Shown here piece by piece: positions 1-8,639 of a DNA stretch of 64,000 nt. A program made the translations under genes and the position numbers. The stretch is taken from contig PLSX01000210.1 of NCBI GenBank assembly GCA_003165315.1, positions 17,617 to 81,616 of the forward strand, read 5' to 3'. This DNA is from Acidobacteriota bacterium (GTDB lineage: Bacteria > Acidobacteriota > Terriglobia > UBA7540). Under the pieces are notes generated by a model. That model searched no databases and had not been told where the DNA came from. It saw only the letters and a program-made list of their open reading frames with translations. Positions within the stretch are counted from its first letter, which is position 1. Each line of letters opens with the position of its first letter.

Positions 1-697
1 ATTCGGAGATGCCGCCGTTGTAATGAAACTCGCTCTGCTTGTTGGTGCGCTCATCCTTCAGGCGGACGGTCAATCCCTTGTTGAGGAAGGACATTTCGCG
101 CAGGCGTTGGGACAACGTGTCGAAGTTGAACTCGATGGACTCAAAAATCTCGCGGTCAGGCAGGAAAGTAATCTTGGTGCCGGTTTTTTCCGTCTTGCCG
201 GCGCGCTTGATGTTGGCAAGAGGGGCGCCGCGCTCATACGACTGCTCCCAGGTATAGCCGTCGCGCCAGATTTCAAGCTCCAAAGATTCAGAAAGAGCGT
301 TGACCACGGAAACGCCGACGCCGTGCAACCCGCCCGAAACCTTATAGCTTTTGGAATCGAACTTACCGCCGGCGTGGAGGACGGTCATCACAACTTCCGC
401 GGCGGAGCGGCCCTCTTCCTTGTGCATGCTCACGGGAATGCCGCGGCCATTATCGGTGACCGTAACCGAGTTATCGCCGTGGACGACCACGGTGACGGTG
501 TCGCAGAAACCTGCCAGGGCTTCGTCCACCGCGTTGTCGACCACTTCCCAGACCAGGTGGTGCAATCCCATCAGTCCGGTGGAGCCAATGTACATGGCCG
601 GCCGCTTCCGAACCGCTTCCAGACCGCCCAATACCTTGATGCTATCGGCATCATAGGCCTGGGCACCGTTCACTTCAGCTTCCTTCTGCTTGCTCAC
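1..697 (-). CDS. gyrB: DNA gyrase subunit B, N-terminal part (cut by window edge)
   Basis: Reading the minus strand from a GTG at 697 gives an uninterrupted frame of about 232 codons that leaves the window at base 1. The translation has the GHKL ATPase signatures of GyrB/Par[11 protein letters not shown] near residue 35, [10 protein letters not shown] with the Mg-binding Asn, DNGRGIPV, and the ATP-lid [15 protein letters not shown]. GyrB is the ATPase subunit of gyrase, which introduces negative supercoils. The GTG start is preceded by AGGAGG (710-715) at a rather long spacing of 12 nt. The choice of gyrB over parE rests on its place directly after dnaN, the classical dnaA-dnaN-gyrB order; recF is missing from its usual place between them. 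The C-terminal TOPRIM region is outside the window. Confidence 0.95.
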   Translation of the reverse strand, partial: MSKQKEAEVNGAQAYDADSIKVLGGLEAVRKRPAMYIGSTGLMGLHHLVWEVVDNAVDEALAGFCDTVTVVVHGDNSVTVTDNGRGIPVSMHKEEGRSAAEVVMTVLHAGGKFDSKSYKVSGGLHGVGVSVVNALSESLELEIWRDGYTWEQSYERGAPLANIKRAGKTEKTGTKITFLPDREIFESIEFNFDTLSQRLREMSFLNKGLTVRLKDERTNKQSEFHYNGGISE

Positions 698-742
698 GTT
701 GCTGGAAAACCTCCTGGCTGATACTTTTCAGCGCACTGTGGC

Positions 743-783
743 GGCGGGTTCATCCCGCCATGGCGGCGTAAATCCGCCTCTAC
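743..783. repeat. REP-like pair of hairpins (BIME-type)
   Basis: Two adjacent GC-rich hairpins, GGCGGG-TTCAT-CCCGCC (743-759) and GGCGG-(7 nt)-CCGCC (762-778), the second followed by TCTAC so that the minus strand reads GTAG just before the stem. A 5' GTAG tetranucleotide plus an imperfect palindrome is the hallmark of REP elements. It lies between dnaN and gyrB. Similar GTAG-hairpins occur at 31161-31210, 54591-54653 and 55661-55686. Confidence 0.6.
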
Positions 784-799
784 GAATTCATATCTACAC

Positions 800-834
800 A
801 AAAAAGCCGACAGTGAAAAAACCTCCCTGTCGGC
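800..834 (-). terminator. Rho-independent terminator after dnaN
   Basis: On the minus strand GCCGACAG (834-827) and CTGTCGGC (813-806) form a perfect 8-bp stem around a 13-nt loop, followed directly by a run of six T (805-800). This lies about 110 bp past the dnaN stop and before gyrB, so gyrB probably has its own promoter. Confidence 0.85.
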
Positions 835-945
835 CGATGGAGCGGCAACTTAAAAAGAGAAGGGTAAGGTAGTCTCAGGATGACGAATCTCTCTTGCCTT
901 AGCTCATGGGCCGTTAAGAGGCCAGCTTAAAGCTTGCCGCCGTTC

Positions 946-2061
946 TCAGATGCGCATCGGCATCACCACGTAACGATACCGGTAGGCATCCTGATCTGCC
1001 GGACGCAACTGCCCGGCGCTCTGTTCGTCTTTCAACTCCAAACGAATTTTTCCACCATCCCCCACGACGCTGAGGAAATCGAGCAGATACTGATAATTGA
1101 ACCCAATCTGCATGGGATCCTTGTCGTAGGTGGCGTCCAACACTTCGTGCGCTTCACCATACTCCCCGCTTGAGGAAAAAACTTCAACCTTGTCGGTATC
1201 AACCTGCATGCGAATGGCGTGGGAGCGCTCGTCGGCCAGAAGAGCCACGCGGCGAACCGCAGCCGCCAGCTTATCCTTCTCCATCTCCACAATCTTGGTG
1301 TTTTCCCGCGGCAGGACGGCCTCATAGTTGGGGAATTGTCCAGTCAGCATGCGCGAAATCAAAATGCGGCTGCCCACCTGGAAGAAGAGGTGGCTCTCAT
1401 CCTTGGAGATGTCCACCAGCGTTTCGTCTTCCACCTCGGCCAGCAAGCGAATGAGTTCCGCCATCGCTTTTTTCGGCACGAGGAGACGCAACTCATTCTT
1501 AAGTCCCTGCACCTGAACGTCGCGCTCAACAATCGCCAGGCGGTGGCCATCCGTCGCCACCATACTGGCGCTCTCCGGTTTGAGGAGCAGCAGGGCGCCG
1601 TTCAGGGTGTAGCGTGATTCCTCATTGGAAATCGCAAAGATGGTCTTTTGAATCATCGAGGTGTAAACGCTGGCCGGAAGAGATGCCAACGGTTTGGGGA
1701 CGTCAGGCAGGGCGGGAAAGTTATCCCGGGCCATTCCCACAAGCTTGAAGGACGACCGCGCACAATTGACCTGAACCCAGTGATTTTCCAGAAGCTTAAA
1801 ACGAACCTCGGCGTCAGGCAGGGAGCGGACAATTTCAAACAACCGCTTGGCGGGAATGGTCCCCGACCCGCCCTCCTTGACCTGAGCAGGGCAACTGCAA
1901 CGAATCCCAAGGTCAAGATCCGTGGCGCTGATGCGAAGGGTGGACTCCTCAACTTCGAAAAGTAGGTTGGAAAGAATGGGGATCGTGTTCTTTCTTTCTA
2001 CTACACCTTGCGTGAGGGTCAGTTCCTTAAGAAGATCGTTTTTACTGGTAGTTATTTCCAT
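946..2061 (-). CDS. dnaN: DNA polymerase III beta subunit (sliding clamp)
   Basis: A 371-residue protein of usual length for the beta clamp, which forms a dimeric ring around DNA and tethers the replicative polymerase. The N-terminus (MEITTSKNDLLKELTLTQGV) and the segment with NTIPILSNLLFEV followed by LRISATDLDLG are typical of clamp domain 1, and the C-terminus ends in the conserved YRYVVMPMRI. The ATG at 2061 is preceded by an AGAGAGAA purine stretch. The gene follows dnaA after a 205-bp gap that contains DnaA-box-like motifs, and a strong terminator follows it. Confidence 0.97.
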   Translation of the reverse strand: MEITTSKNDLLKELTLTQGVVERKNTIPILSNLLFEVEESTLRISATDLDLGIRCSCPAQVKEGGSGTIPAKRLFEIVRSLPDAEVRFKLLENHWVQVNCARSSFKLVGMARDNFPALPDVPKPLASLPASVYTSMIQKTIFAISNEESRYTLNGALLLLKPESASMVATDGHRLAIVERDVQVQGLKNELRLLVPKKAMAELIRLLAEVEDETLVDISKDESHLFFQVGSRILISRMLTGQFPNYEAVLPRENTKIVEMEKDKLAAAVRRVALLADERSHAIRMQVDTDKVEVFSSSGEYGEAHEVLDATYDKDPMQIGFNYQYLLDFLSVVGDGGKIRLELKDEQSAGQLRPADQDAYRYRYVVMPMRI

Positions 2062-2266
2062 AAGAATTCTCTCTTAGCAGAAGAGTATTTAGTAATAGTG
2101 CTGTGCATTTTGTGGAAAACTCCAGAAATTCCATTGCATGGGCAACTTAGGGGAATTTCGGCTGTTGATGACTTTCCGGGGATTGTGGAAAGTTTCTCGA
2201 TTCCGCCCCCGGCGATCTACATCCACAGGCTTTCCACCTAGGTCAATTTTGGAATACTTACTAAGT
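2062..2266. other. dnaA-dnaN intergenic region, candidate oriC
   Basis: A 205-bp spacer with several 9-mers close to the DnaA-box consensus TTWTNCACA. On the minus strand there is TTTTCCACA (2119-2111, exact fit) and CTTTCCACA (2192-2184, one mismatch); on the plus strand ACATCCACA (2219-2227) and CTTTCCACC (2230-2238). The AT-rich end next to dnaN (2062-2110) could serve as an unwinding element. Many bacteria place oriC next to dnaA, so this is a reasonable candidate, but the region upstream of dnaA also carries a good box. Confidence 0.5.
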
Positions 2267-3589
2267 TCAATTTAGACTATCACGTAGCTTGTTGAGAAGT
2301 CTGTTTAAATCCCTGTCACTCTCGCGCAATTCCGCAATTTTATTGATGGAATGCAATACAGTGGTATGGTGCTTCCCGCCAAACTCCCTGCCAATCTGCG
2401 GCAACGAGGCAGGTGTCATCTCTTTTGCCAGGAACATGGCAATCTGCCGTGGGTAGGAAATTCCCCGGCTGTTATCTTTAGCCTTCAGTTGTGGCAAACT
2501 GAGGCCGAACTCCCGGCAGACGGCGCGCTGGACATTCTCGATTGAAACCCGACGCTCTTCCAAGTCAACCAGATTTTTCAACACTTGTTGCGCCATGGCA
2601 AGGCTGATAGGCGTCCCCGTGAGGGATGAGTAAGCGATCAGACGTGTCAGGGCGCCTTCAAGATCCCGGATGCTGGACTTTATTTTTCTTGCCACAAAAT
2701 CGCTGACGTCATCGGGCAGCGTCAATCCCTGACTCTCGGTCTTCTTCGCCAAGATGGCACGCTTGGTCTCAAGGTCCGGAGCCTGCAAGTCCGCCGTCAA
2801 TCCCCAGGCAAAGCGTGAACGCAACCGCTCCTCCAATCCCGGAATCTCCTTGGGAGGGCAATCGCTTGAGATCACCACCTGCTTCTGGCCTTCATACAGG
2901 GTGTTGAAGGTGTGGAAGAACTCTTCCTGCGTCCGTTCTTTTCCCGCAATGAACTGGATGTCATCCATCAGCAGAATGTCAACGTTCCGGTATTTGTCGC
3001 GGAACGAAACCATGCGATCGTAGCGGAGGGAATTGATGACCTCGTTGGTAAAATTTTCAGAGGAGACGTAAGCCAGCCTCTTCTCCTTCCACTTGCCCTT
3101 GATGGTGTGGCCCACGGCCTGCATCAGATGGGTTTTTCCCAGTCCCACACCGCCATAAAGGAAAAGTGGGTTGTAAGCCTTCGCAGGAGTTTCCGCCACG
3201 GCTTGCGCGGCCGCGTGGGCGAATTGATTGCAGTTGCCCACCACAAATGTGTCAAAGGTGTAGCGTGGATTCAACTGATGGTCGACCGACTCAAAATCCA
3301 ACTTAGCTTGAAAAGCTTTGCCTTCACTTGACTCGATCGGCTTCTTTTCCGAGTCTTCCTCAACAACATATTGAACCTTGTTGAGACGCAGGGGAAGTTG
3401 GGCAATCGCATCATTGATCAAAGTGCTGTAGTGTTCTTGGATCCAGTCCTGAAACTCGCGGTTGGGAACCCGCACCACCAATTCTTCCTGATTGATGTGG
3501 CTGAAGCGAGTAGGGCGAAGCCAGGTTTGATAGCTCTGGGTATTCACCTTCGTTTTTATATAACCCAGGATTTCTTGCCATGCGTTCAT
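2267..3589 (-). CDS. dnaA: chromosomal replication initiator protein DnaA
   Basis: A 440-residue DnaA with all four domains. Domain I starts MNAWQEILGYIKTKVNTQSY. The AAA+ core has Walker A GGVGLGKTH, Walker B ILLMDDIQFI and sensor/box VII residues. The C-terminal DNA-binding domain has the DnaA signature around REFGGKHHTTVLHSI. DnaA binds 9-bp DnaA boxes and opens oriC. The frame is open for 56 more codons upstream, but that part is not DnaA-like, so I place the start at the ATG at 3589; no strong ribosome-binding site is visible there. It transcribes towards dnaN and gyrB. Confidence 0.97.
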   Translation of the reverse strand: MNAWQEILGYIKTKVNTQSYQTWLRPTRFSHINQEELVVRVPNREFQDWIQEHYSTLINDAIAQLPLRLNKVQYVVEEDSEKKPIESSEGKAFQAKLDFESVDHQLNPRYTFDTFVVGNCNQFAHAAAQAVAETPAKAYNPLFLYGGVGLGKTHLMQAVGHTIKGKWKEKRLAYVSSENFTNEVINSLRYDRMVSFRDKYRNVDILLMDDIQFIAGKERTQEEFFHTFNTLYEGQKQVVISSDCPPKEIPGLEERLRSRFAWGLTADLQAPDLETKRAILAKKTESQGLTLPDDVSDFVARKIKSSIRDLEGALTRLIAYSSLTGTPISLAMAQQVLKNLVDLEERRVSIENVQRAVCREFGLSLPQLKAKDNSRGISYPRQIAMFLAKEMTPASLPQIGREFGGKHHTTVLHSINKIAELRESDRDLNRLLNKLRDSLN

Positions 3590-4101
3590 GGTGGTTTCAA
3601 AGGGAAAACTATCTGCTGGCCCCATCAGGCAGGAGCACACTTGATTCGAGACTAACCCCATCTGCAAGCTTGCAGGGACCGGCGTCGTAAGGGGGCCCCA
3701 ATCATTACTAACCGTGCACGGGCTCTTCCCATTTTTTGAGTATTGAGACAGTCCCAAGAGGGCGAAGTAGCTTGCCAGAAATGACCTGTTTCACCCTTCC
3801 AATATACCACGAATTTGGGGGCAATGGCAAAGACTCCAAAGCCATTAAAATAGCGCCTCCGGCCACCTCGAACAGTGTTGAAAAACCCGCCAAATATGGC
3901 CTTTTTGAAAGCCAAGAATTTCCCAGTGGAAAATGCACCGACGATATAATTTTTCACAACTGTCGCAGGTCTGATGGAAGCAGGACTAAGCCTCGCCAAT
4001 TGGTGGTTGCTGATCCCGGCGAGGGGCCGTTGCCCTTTCCCAACCCATCAAGACCTTGCAAATAGGTGATGTCTAACATATCCTGCCTTTGGTTCCCTAT
4101 G
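3590..4101. promoter_or_regulatory. divergent intergenic region dnaA/kdsB with DnaA-box-like sites
   Basis: About 510 bp between the dnaA start and kdsB, which reads the other way. It must hold the dnaA and kdsB promoters. Box-like 9-mers: TTTTTCACA at 3950-3958 (fits TTWTNCACA) next to the AT-rich GATATAATTTTT, and TTTTCCACT on the minus strand at 3933-3925. The switch in gene orientation here is what one expects close to an origin. I see no convincing additional gene. Confidence 0.4.
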
Positions 4102-4848
4102 ATGCATAGAGTTCTAGGAGTCATACCGGCCCGGCTGGAATCTACGCGGTTGCCCGGCAAACCACTGCGGGCAATTTGCGGACGCCCCATGATCGCCTGG
4201 GTCTACGATAACGCTCGCCAGGCGGCGTGCCTGGACCATCTGCTTGTTGCAACGGATTCCCCTGAAATCGAATCCTATTGCCGGGAGCACGGCATCCCTG
4301 CCCTGATGACTTCGCGCGAGCACAAATCGGGCACCGATCGTCTGGCGGAAGTCATGGCAAAGGAACCCGCCTCTATTTACGTCAACATCCAGGGCGATGA
4401 GCCTATGATCACTTCGGATCATCTGGAACGCTTACTGCGGCCATTTACAGATGATCCTGCGACACAGGTTTCGACCCTTAAAGTGGCCATTGATGCGGAG
4501 ACCGCGCTGGACCGGAATGTCGTGAAGGTTGTGGCCGACCTTGCCGGACGCGCCCTCTACTTCTCCCGAGCCCGAATTCCTTTTGATCGCGACGGTTCTG
4601 GTCAGGTGCAATACTATAAACACCAGGGGTTTTACGCCTTCAGCGCTGCGGCGCTCAACACCTTCCATTATCTCCCGCCGTCGCCGCTGGAGAAGTTGGA
4701 GAAGCTTGAACAACTGCGCTTTCTCGAAAATGGTATCGATATCGCGGTGGTGGAAACTCCCCACGACACGATTGGTGTGGATACTGAGGAAGACCTTCAG
4801 CGCGTCGAGGAGTACTTCCAGCGGCTTCATTCAAATATGGAAAGGTAG
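4102..4848 (+). CDS. kdsB: 3-deoxy-manno-octulosonate cytidylyltransferase
   Basis: A 248-residue KdsB, the usual length. It activates KDO with CTP to give CMP-KDO for lipopolysaccharide inner-core synthesis, so the organism has an LPS-type outer membrane. Diagnostic motifs are VIPARLESTRLPGKPL at the N-terminus (nucleotide binding), HKSGTDRLAEV, VNIQGDEPMI (metal-binding Asp), YYKHQGFYAF and LEQLRFLENG. The frame is open from a GTG at 4066, but family members start a few residues before VIPAR, so I use the ATG at 4102 (4099 is equally possible). The next gene begins 6 nt after the stop, suggesting co-transcription. Confidence 0.95.
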   Translation: MHRVLGVIPARLESTRLPGKPLRAICGRPMIAWVYDNARQAACLDHLLVATDSPEIESYCREHGIPALMTSREHKSGTDRLAEVMAKEPASIYVNIQGDEPMITSDHLERLLRPFTDDPATQVSTLKVAIDAETALDRNVVKVVADLAGRALYFSRARIPFDRDGSGQVQYYKHQGFYAFSAAALNTFHYLPPSPLEKLEKLEQLRFLENGIDIAVVETPHDTIGVDTEEDLQRVEEYFQRLHSNMER

Positions 4849-4854
4849 GGTCCC

Positions 4855-5931
4855 ATGCGCATCCAAAAGGCAACCAAGAAATATGAGGCGTGGCTGGCCA
4901 AGAACCTTACGATTGTTCCCGCCGACCTGGCCTTGAAGCACACACGTATGGCAGCGGATGCCTTTGAATTTCTGCGCGCCACATTTTACCGATGGCTGCA
5001 GGTGTGGCCGGAGGTTTGCCCGGATCTGATTCGGGCCCCGCAGGTGCTGGCTGTGGGCGATCTGCATGTAGAAAATTTCGGTACCTGGCGCGATAAGGAA
5101 GGTCGGCTGATTTGGGGAGTGAATGACTTTGACGAGGCCTACCCCATGCCTTACACCATCGACCTGGTAAGGTTGGCGGTCAGCGCCCACATGGCCATTG
5201 CGGCCAATCACCTTGCTCTCGCTCATGAAGAAGCGTGCGCAGCCATTCTTGCAGGGTATCGGGAGGGTTTGGAAGCCGGTGGCAAGCCTTTTGTCCTGGA
5301 AGAGGAAAATAAATGGCTGCGCGAGGCTGCCACGGGTGAACTGCGGGATCCCGTCCATTTTTGGGGGAAGATGAGCGCGCTCCCTTCCGTGCGCGGAGAA
5401 GTTCCCAAGAGTGCCAGGAAGGCTCTGGAGGATCTTCTGCCCGTGCCGGGTCTGGTGTATCGCGTTGCCCACCGCGTGGCCGGCCTGGGAAGCCTGGGTC
5501 GGGAGCGTTTCGTGGCGCTGGCGGATTGGGAAGGAGGCCGCGTGGCACGGGAGGCCAAGGCCCTGCTTCCTTCCGCGTGCGTCTGGGCCAAGGATGGCCA
5601 GGGATCAAAGAAGATTTTCTACGAAGAGATTATTACTTCCTCCCCGCGAGCCCTCGATCCCTTCGTTCAATTGCGCGGCCGGTGGATTGTGCGTCGCCTT
5701 GCTCCCCACTGTTCGCGAATTGAGATGGCTTCGATTCCCAAGAAGCGCGATGAGGCGCGCCTGCTCCACTCCATGGGCTTTGAAACCGCGAATATCCATC
5801 TGGGAAGCAAGCGGACGGTGAAAAATGTGCGCCGCGATCTCGCCAAGCGGAAGTCCGGTTGGGTGCACGAGGCGGCCAAAAAGATGTTGGCGGCAGTACA
5901 AAAAGATTGGCAGGATTGGCGGAAGGGTTAG
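4855..5931 (+). CDS. DUF2252 family protein
   Basis: A 358-residue protein of the DUF2252 family, whose biochemical role is not established. The motifs seen are GDLHVENFGTW near residue 70 and WGVNDFDEAYPMPYTIDLVRLA near 88-108; they resemble the catalytic and metal-binding loops of aminoglycoside-phosphotransferase-like kinases. A positively charged C-terminus follows. It starts 6 nt after kdsB, with a purine-rich GGAAAGGTAGGG before the ATG, so the two are likely one transcript. No link to KDO metabolism can be shown from sequence. Confidence 0.8.
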   Translation: MRIQKATKKYEAWLAKNLTIVPADLALKHTRMAADAFEFLRATFYRWLQVWPEVCPDLIRAPQVLAVGDLHVENFGTWRDKEGRLIWGVNDFDEAYPMPYTIDLVRLAVSAHMAIAANHLALAHEEACAAILAGYREGLEAGGKPFVLEEENKWLREAATGELRDPVHFWGKMSALPSVRGEVPKSARKALEDLLPVPGLVYRVAHRVAGLGSLGRERFVALADWEGGRVAREAKALLPSACVWAKDGQGSKKIFYEEIITSSPRALDPFVQLRGRWIVRRLAPHCSRIEMASIPKKRDEARLLHSMGFETANIHLGSKRTVKNVRRDLAKRKSGWVHEAAKKMLAAVQKDWQDWRKG

Positions 5932-6027
5932 CAACTTGCCGGTAGGGGATCTCGCCATCCACCGGAGCTCCCCCATATCTTGCAGTAACGATTTGCCTGG
6001 TATTTCCCAATTCCCAGGCGCACGGTT

Positions 6028-6294
6028 CTACATTTCCCCAACAAGGTACTTACAGCCTTCCGGACCCATGTGTGCGGAGTGAGGTGTCTTGCCTGGAATA
6101 TCGACGCGCTCGCCCGGTTTGTAAGTGGTGGTCTTCCCATCCACCGTTACGGTCATCTCACCGGTCAGGATGATATGGGCCGAGACGCTAGGGTGCTGAT
6201 GCGGCGGGTAATCCATATTCGGACCGTCTTCCCAAACGTATACGTCGTCGAACCCTTCATCCTGCAGCTGCTTCGTCAATAATTGTTCATCCAT
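6028..6294 (-). CDS. small single-domain cupin
   Basis: An 88-residue protein that is essentially one cupin barrel. Cupin motif 1 appears as PPHQHPSVSAHIILTGEMTV (two His plus Glu as metal ligands) and motif 2 as PGERVDIPGKTPHSAHMGPEG. The ATG at 6294 is chosen because AGGAGA precedes it at good spacing; a longer frame upstream has no family support. Such small cupins bind a metal and often act as sugar- or acid-binding or dioxygenase-like proteins; no specific substrate can be given. It is convergent with the kdsB-DUF2252 pair. Confidence 0.85.
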   Translation of the reverse strand: MDEQLLTKQLQDEGFDDVYVWEDGPNMDYPPHQHPSVSAHIILTGEMTVTVDGKTTTYKPGERVDIPGKTPHSAHMGPEGCKYLVGEM

Positions 6295-6525
6295 TATTCG
6301 AAATCTCCTGGAGCTTTCTCTGAAAGCTCGATCTGCAACCTGTTGTCTATTAACCCCAACTGCCGACAGGCCACCCCAGCGCAAGTAGACATTGTAATAT
6401 ATAGTGGGGCATTGGGAGATTTAAAAGGGTGCTACTCCACAATTTTAAATTAATCGATCTCCTTGAAGCTGGTTGCCCGCGCAACTCCGCACTAAATTTT
6501 AGATGCGTTCTCTCGGAGGAAAGAT

Positions 6526-7497
6526 ATGGAATTTCGCATACTTCCCAAGACCGGAATTAGGGTTTCCCGCCTCTCATTCGGTACGATGACCTTTGGCGCA
6601 CAAGCTGATGATGCCACTGCGAAGCGCATTATCGATTGCTGTTTTGACGCGGGAATTAATTTTATCGACACCGCCAACGTCTACAACCGCGGCGTGGCAG
6701 AATCGATTGTGGGCAAGACCCTCAAGGGCCGGCGCGACAAGGTTATTCTGGCCTCAAAGGTTCGAGGCAAGATGGGGGACGCGACCGACGAAGCAGGTCT
6801 GTCGCGCGCCGCCATGCACAAGGCCATTGATGCCAGTCTCACGCGCCTTGGAACCGATTACGTCGACCTCTACTACCTCCATCAGCCCGATTATGAAACC
6901 CCCATCGAGGAAACGCTGGAAACCATGGAAGAACTCGTGCGGGCAGGCAAAGTGCGCTTCCCCGCCGTTTCCAATTATGCCGCGTGGCAGGTTGCGGAAA
7001 TCCTGTGGATATGTGAAAAACGTGGCTACCACCCTTATTTCATTTCCCAGCCCATGTACAATTTGATCGCAAGAGGCATCGAGGATGAATATCTTCCCTT
7101 CTGCCAGCGCTTCGGCGTTGCGGTGGTTCCTTATAACCCACTGGCGGGAGGATTGCTTACCGGCAAGCACTCTTGGCATAACGGACCGGCTCCCGGAACG
7201 CGTTTTGACGGCAATAAGATGTATCAGGATCGCTACTGGCTTGATGACGATTTTGCTGCTGTGGAGGAGCTGCGTGCAATCGCGGCAGAAGCCGGGAAAA
7301 CGCTGGTGGAACTGGCCTTCCAGTGGCTCCTGACCCAATCCGCCGTCGATTCAATTATTCTCGGAGCCTCGCGCCTGGAGCAGCTCCAGGAAAACCTGAA
7401 GGCTGCCGATGGACCAAGATTGGATCAATCCGTACTGAATCGCTGCGACGCAGTGTGGAAGCGGCTGCGAGGCATCACGCCAAAATACAATCGGTGA
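6526..7497 (+). CDS. aldo/keto reductase
   Basis: A 323-residue NADPH-dependent aldo/keto reductase with a TIM barrel. The catalytic tetrad can be placed: Asp in NFIDTANVY, Tyr in the same segment, Lys in VILASKVRG, His in DLYYLHQPD. The C-terminal cofactor motif ends in SIILGASRLEQLQENL. GGAGGAAAG precedes the ATG with correct spacing. These enzymes reduce aldehydes and ketones, often on sugar derivatives; the substrate is unknown. It stands alone between the cupin and a small-ORF/nucleotidyltransferase pair. Confidence 0.93.
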   Translation: MEFRILPKTGIRVSRLSFGTMTFGAQADDATAKRIIDCCFDAGINFIDTANVYNRGVAESIVGKTLKGRRDKVILASKVRGKMGDATDEAGLSRAAMHKAIDASLTRLGTDYVDLYYLHQPDYETPIEETLETMEELVRAGKVRFPAVSNYAAWQVAEILWICEKRGYHPYFISQPMYNLIARGIEDEYLPFCQRFGVAVVPYNPLAGGLLTGKHSWHNGPAPGTRFDGNKMYQDRYWLDDDFAAVEELRAIAAEAGKTLVELAFQWLLTQSAVDSIILGASRLEQLQENLKAADGPRLDQSVLNRCDAVWKRLRGITPKYNR

Positions 7498-7650
7498 AAA
7501 AACTCTGAATTGCAAGCTCCGAAAAATCGACCGCAGGATATCCTGGTAATCTATAATCAGCCTTGGGGAAAGGCGATGGCGAGCATGGAAACTCGATATG
7601 CCGATTAGGAAGACTTCGATGCAGCGGCAAAGCGATCAATAGAACAACAT

Positions 7651-7785
7651 ATGCGTAATTCGTTCGTCCATACCTATAAGCCCGTATTGGACGATGCCGA
7701 ATATCGTTCGTTTGACTCGATGGAAGAGTATCGTCACTGGTGTGAGGAAAACTTGCCCTATTGGTTGGGCTACAGCCGGGGATGA
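7651..7785 (+). CDS. 44-residue protein coupled to a nucleotidyltransferase
   Basis: A short frame encoding an acidic, aromatic-rich peptide with the segment MEEYRHWCEENLPYWLGY near its C-terminus. I recall similar ~45-residue hypothetical proteins with an RWCEENLP-type motif, but cannot verify it here. Its TGA overlaps the ATG of the next gene in an ATGA arrangement, which suggests translational coupling. No clear ribosome-binding site precedes the ATG. Its role could be that of a small partner or antitoxin, but this is inference from gene order only. Confidence 0.55.
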   Translation: MRNSFVHTYKPVLDDAEYRSFDSMEEYRHWCEENLPYWLGYSRG

Positions 7786-8183
7786 GTGGACAAATGTCAG
7801 TTTTCGAATTCAGAAGCGCACAGGAACTGGGCCGCGTATTAGACCTTCATGCGGTTAAATACCGTTTTTTCGGTAAGTCAGGGGCAATTCTGCTGGGTTA
7901 TTCAGGTACCACCCAGGATGTTGATTTGTATCAAGAGGAAATTGAGCGCGGAAAGGATTTCATTCAGCTCCGCAACGGCCCTTTCGACTTGGACCTGATC
8001 TTTGCGCCAGACGGCATTGAACGGTTCGACGATGCTTGGAAGCGACGCGTTGAGAAACATGGCTTTCCGATTGCGAACATTGATGACATCGTCGGAAGCA
8101 AACAGGCGGCGAATCGGGTGAAAGACCGGGAATCTTTGCCACGTTTACTTTCATTCAGAGAATGGTTGAGAGGAATCAAATAG
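7782..8183 (+). CDS. nucleotidyltransferase-fold protein (DUF6036/AbiEii-like)
   Basis: A 133-residue protein with a minimal nucleotidyltransferase signature: a glycine-rich strand AILLGYSGTTQDVDLY, where Asp-Val-Asp would bind metal, and a second acidic strand FDLDLIFAPDG. The conserved HGFPIANIDDIVGSKQAANR follows, typical of stand-alone nucleotidyltransferases found in toxin-antitoxin or defence loci. The start overlaps the stop of the 44-residue ORF. AMP- or CMP-transfer onto a protein or RNA is the family activity; the target is unknown. Confidence 0.7.
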   Translation: MSGQMSVFEFRSAQELGRVLDLHAVKYRFFGKSGAILLGYSGTTQDVDLYQEEIERGKDFIQLRNGPFDLDLIFAPDGIERFDDAWKRRVEKHGFPIANIDDIVGSKQAANRVKDRESLPRLLSFREWLRGIK

Positions 8184-8234
8184 CTTTTTACTGAATCCGT
8201 CCGACTTCCTATTTGTTCCACCGATCTCGAAAAT

Positions 8235-8459
8235 TCACGCCAATTCCCACTTCCCCGGCCGCGCCCCACGCACCGCGCGGATCTTGCCTCTCTCTTCCAG
8301 TCGATCAAGATGGCCTTTGACGGGAAACATGGTGACCGCAAGCTGATCCGGCGGCCAATCCCCAAGCGCATTCGCGACAGCGTCAATTAATTCCTTCAGC
8401 GTAAGCCCAGGACGGGTCTGTTCCAGGCAGGCTAGGATGACTCGATCCAAGAGCTCCAC
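8235..8459 (-). CDS. small winged-helix-like protein
   Basis: A 74-residue frame from GTG at 8459 with a predicted helix-turn-helix-wing arrangement: LDRVILACLEQTRPGLTLKEL, then VKGHLDRLEERGKIRAVRG as the recognition helix and wing. It could be a transcription regulator of the araB operon, which starts 180 bp away on the other strand, or a stand-alone domain. The ribosome-binding site is weak and no family is recognised with certainty. Confidence 0.42.
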   Translation of the reverse strand: MELLDRVILACLEQTRPGLTLKELIDAVANALGDWPPDQLAVTMFPVKGHLDRLEERGKIRAVRGARPGKWELA

Positions 8460-8639
8460 TGTCTACCGCGACTCGGCGATGAATTCTCGAATCTCACTTT
8501 TTCTTCTTGCACTCCGCCACACTCTAATAGATGATGTGTGGCCCGCCGCTTGGATCGCCATAGCGACACCTTGCTGACCCGAGTCGGCCCTGTAGCCTTC
8601 TGTTTTGCAGAGGTGGCAGACAATAATAGGGAGGCCTCC

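Noticed and set aside
7534-7545. CAGGATATCCTG palindrome as terminator
   Set aside because: Perfect but only 12 bp, no loop and no T-run after the reductase gene.
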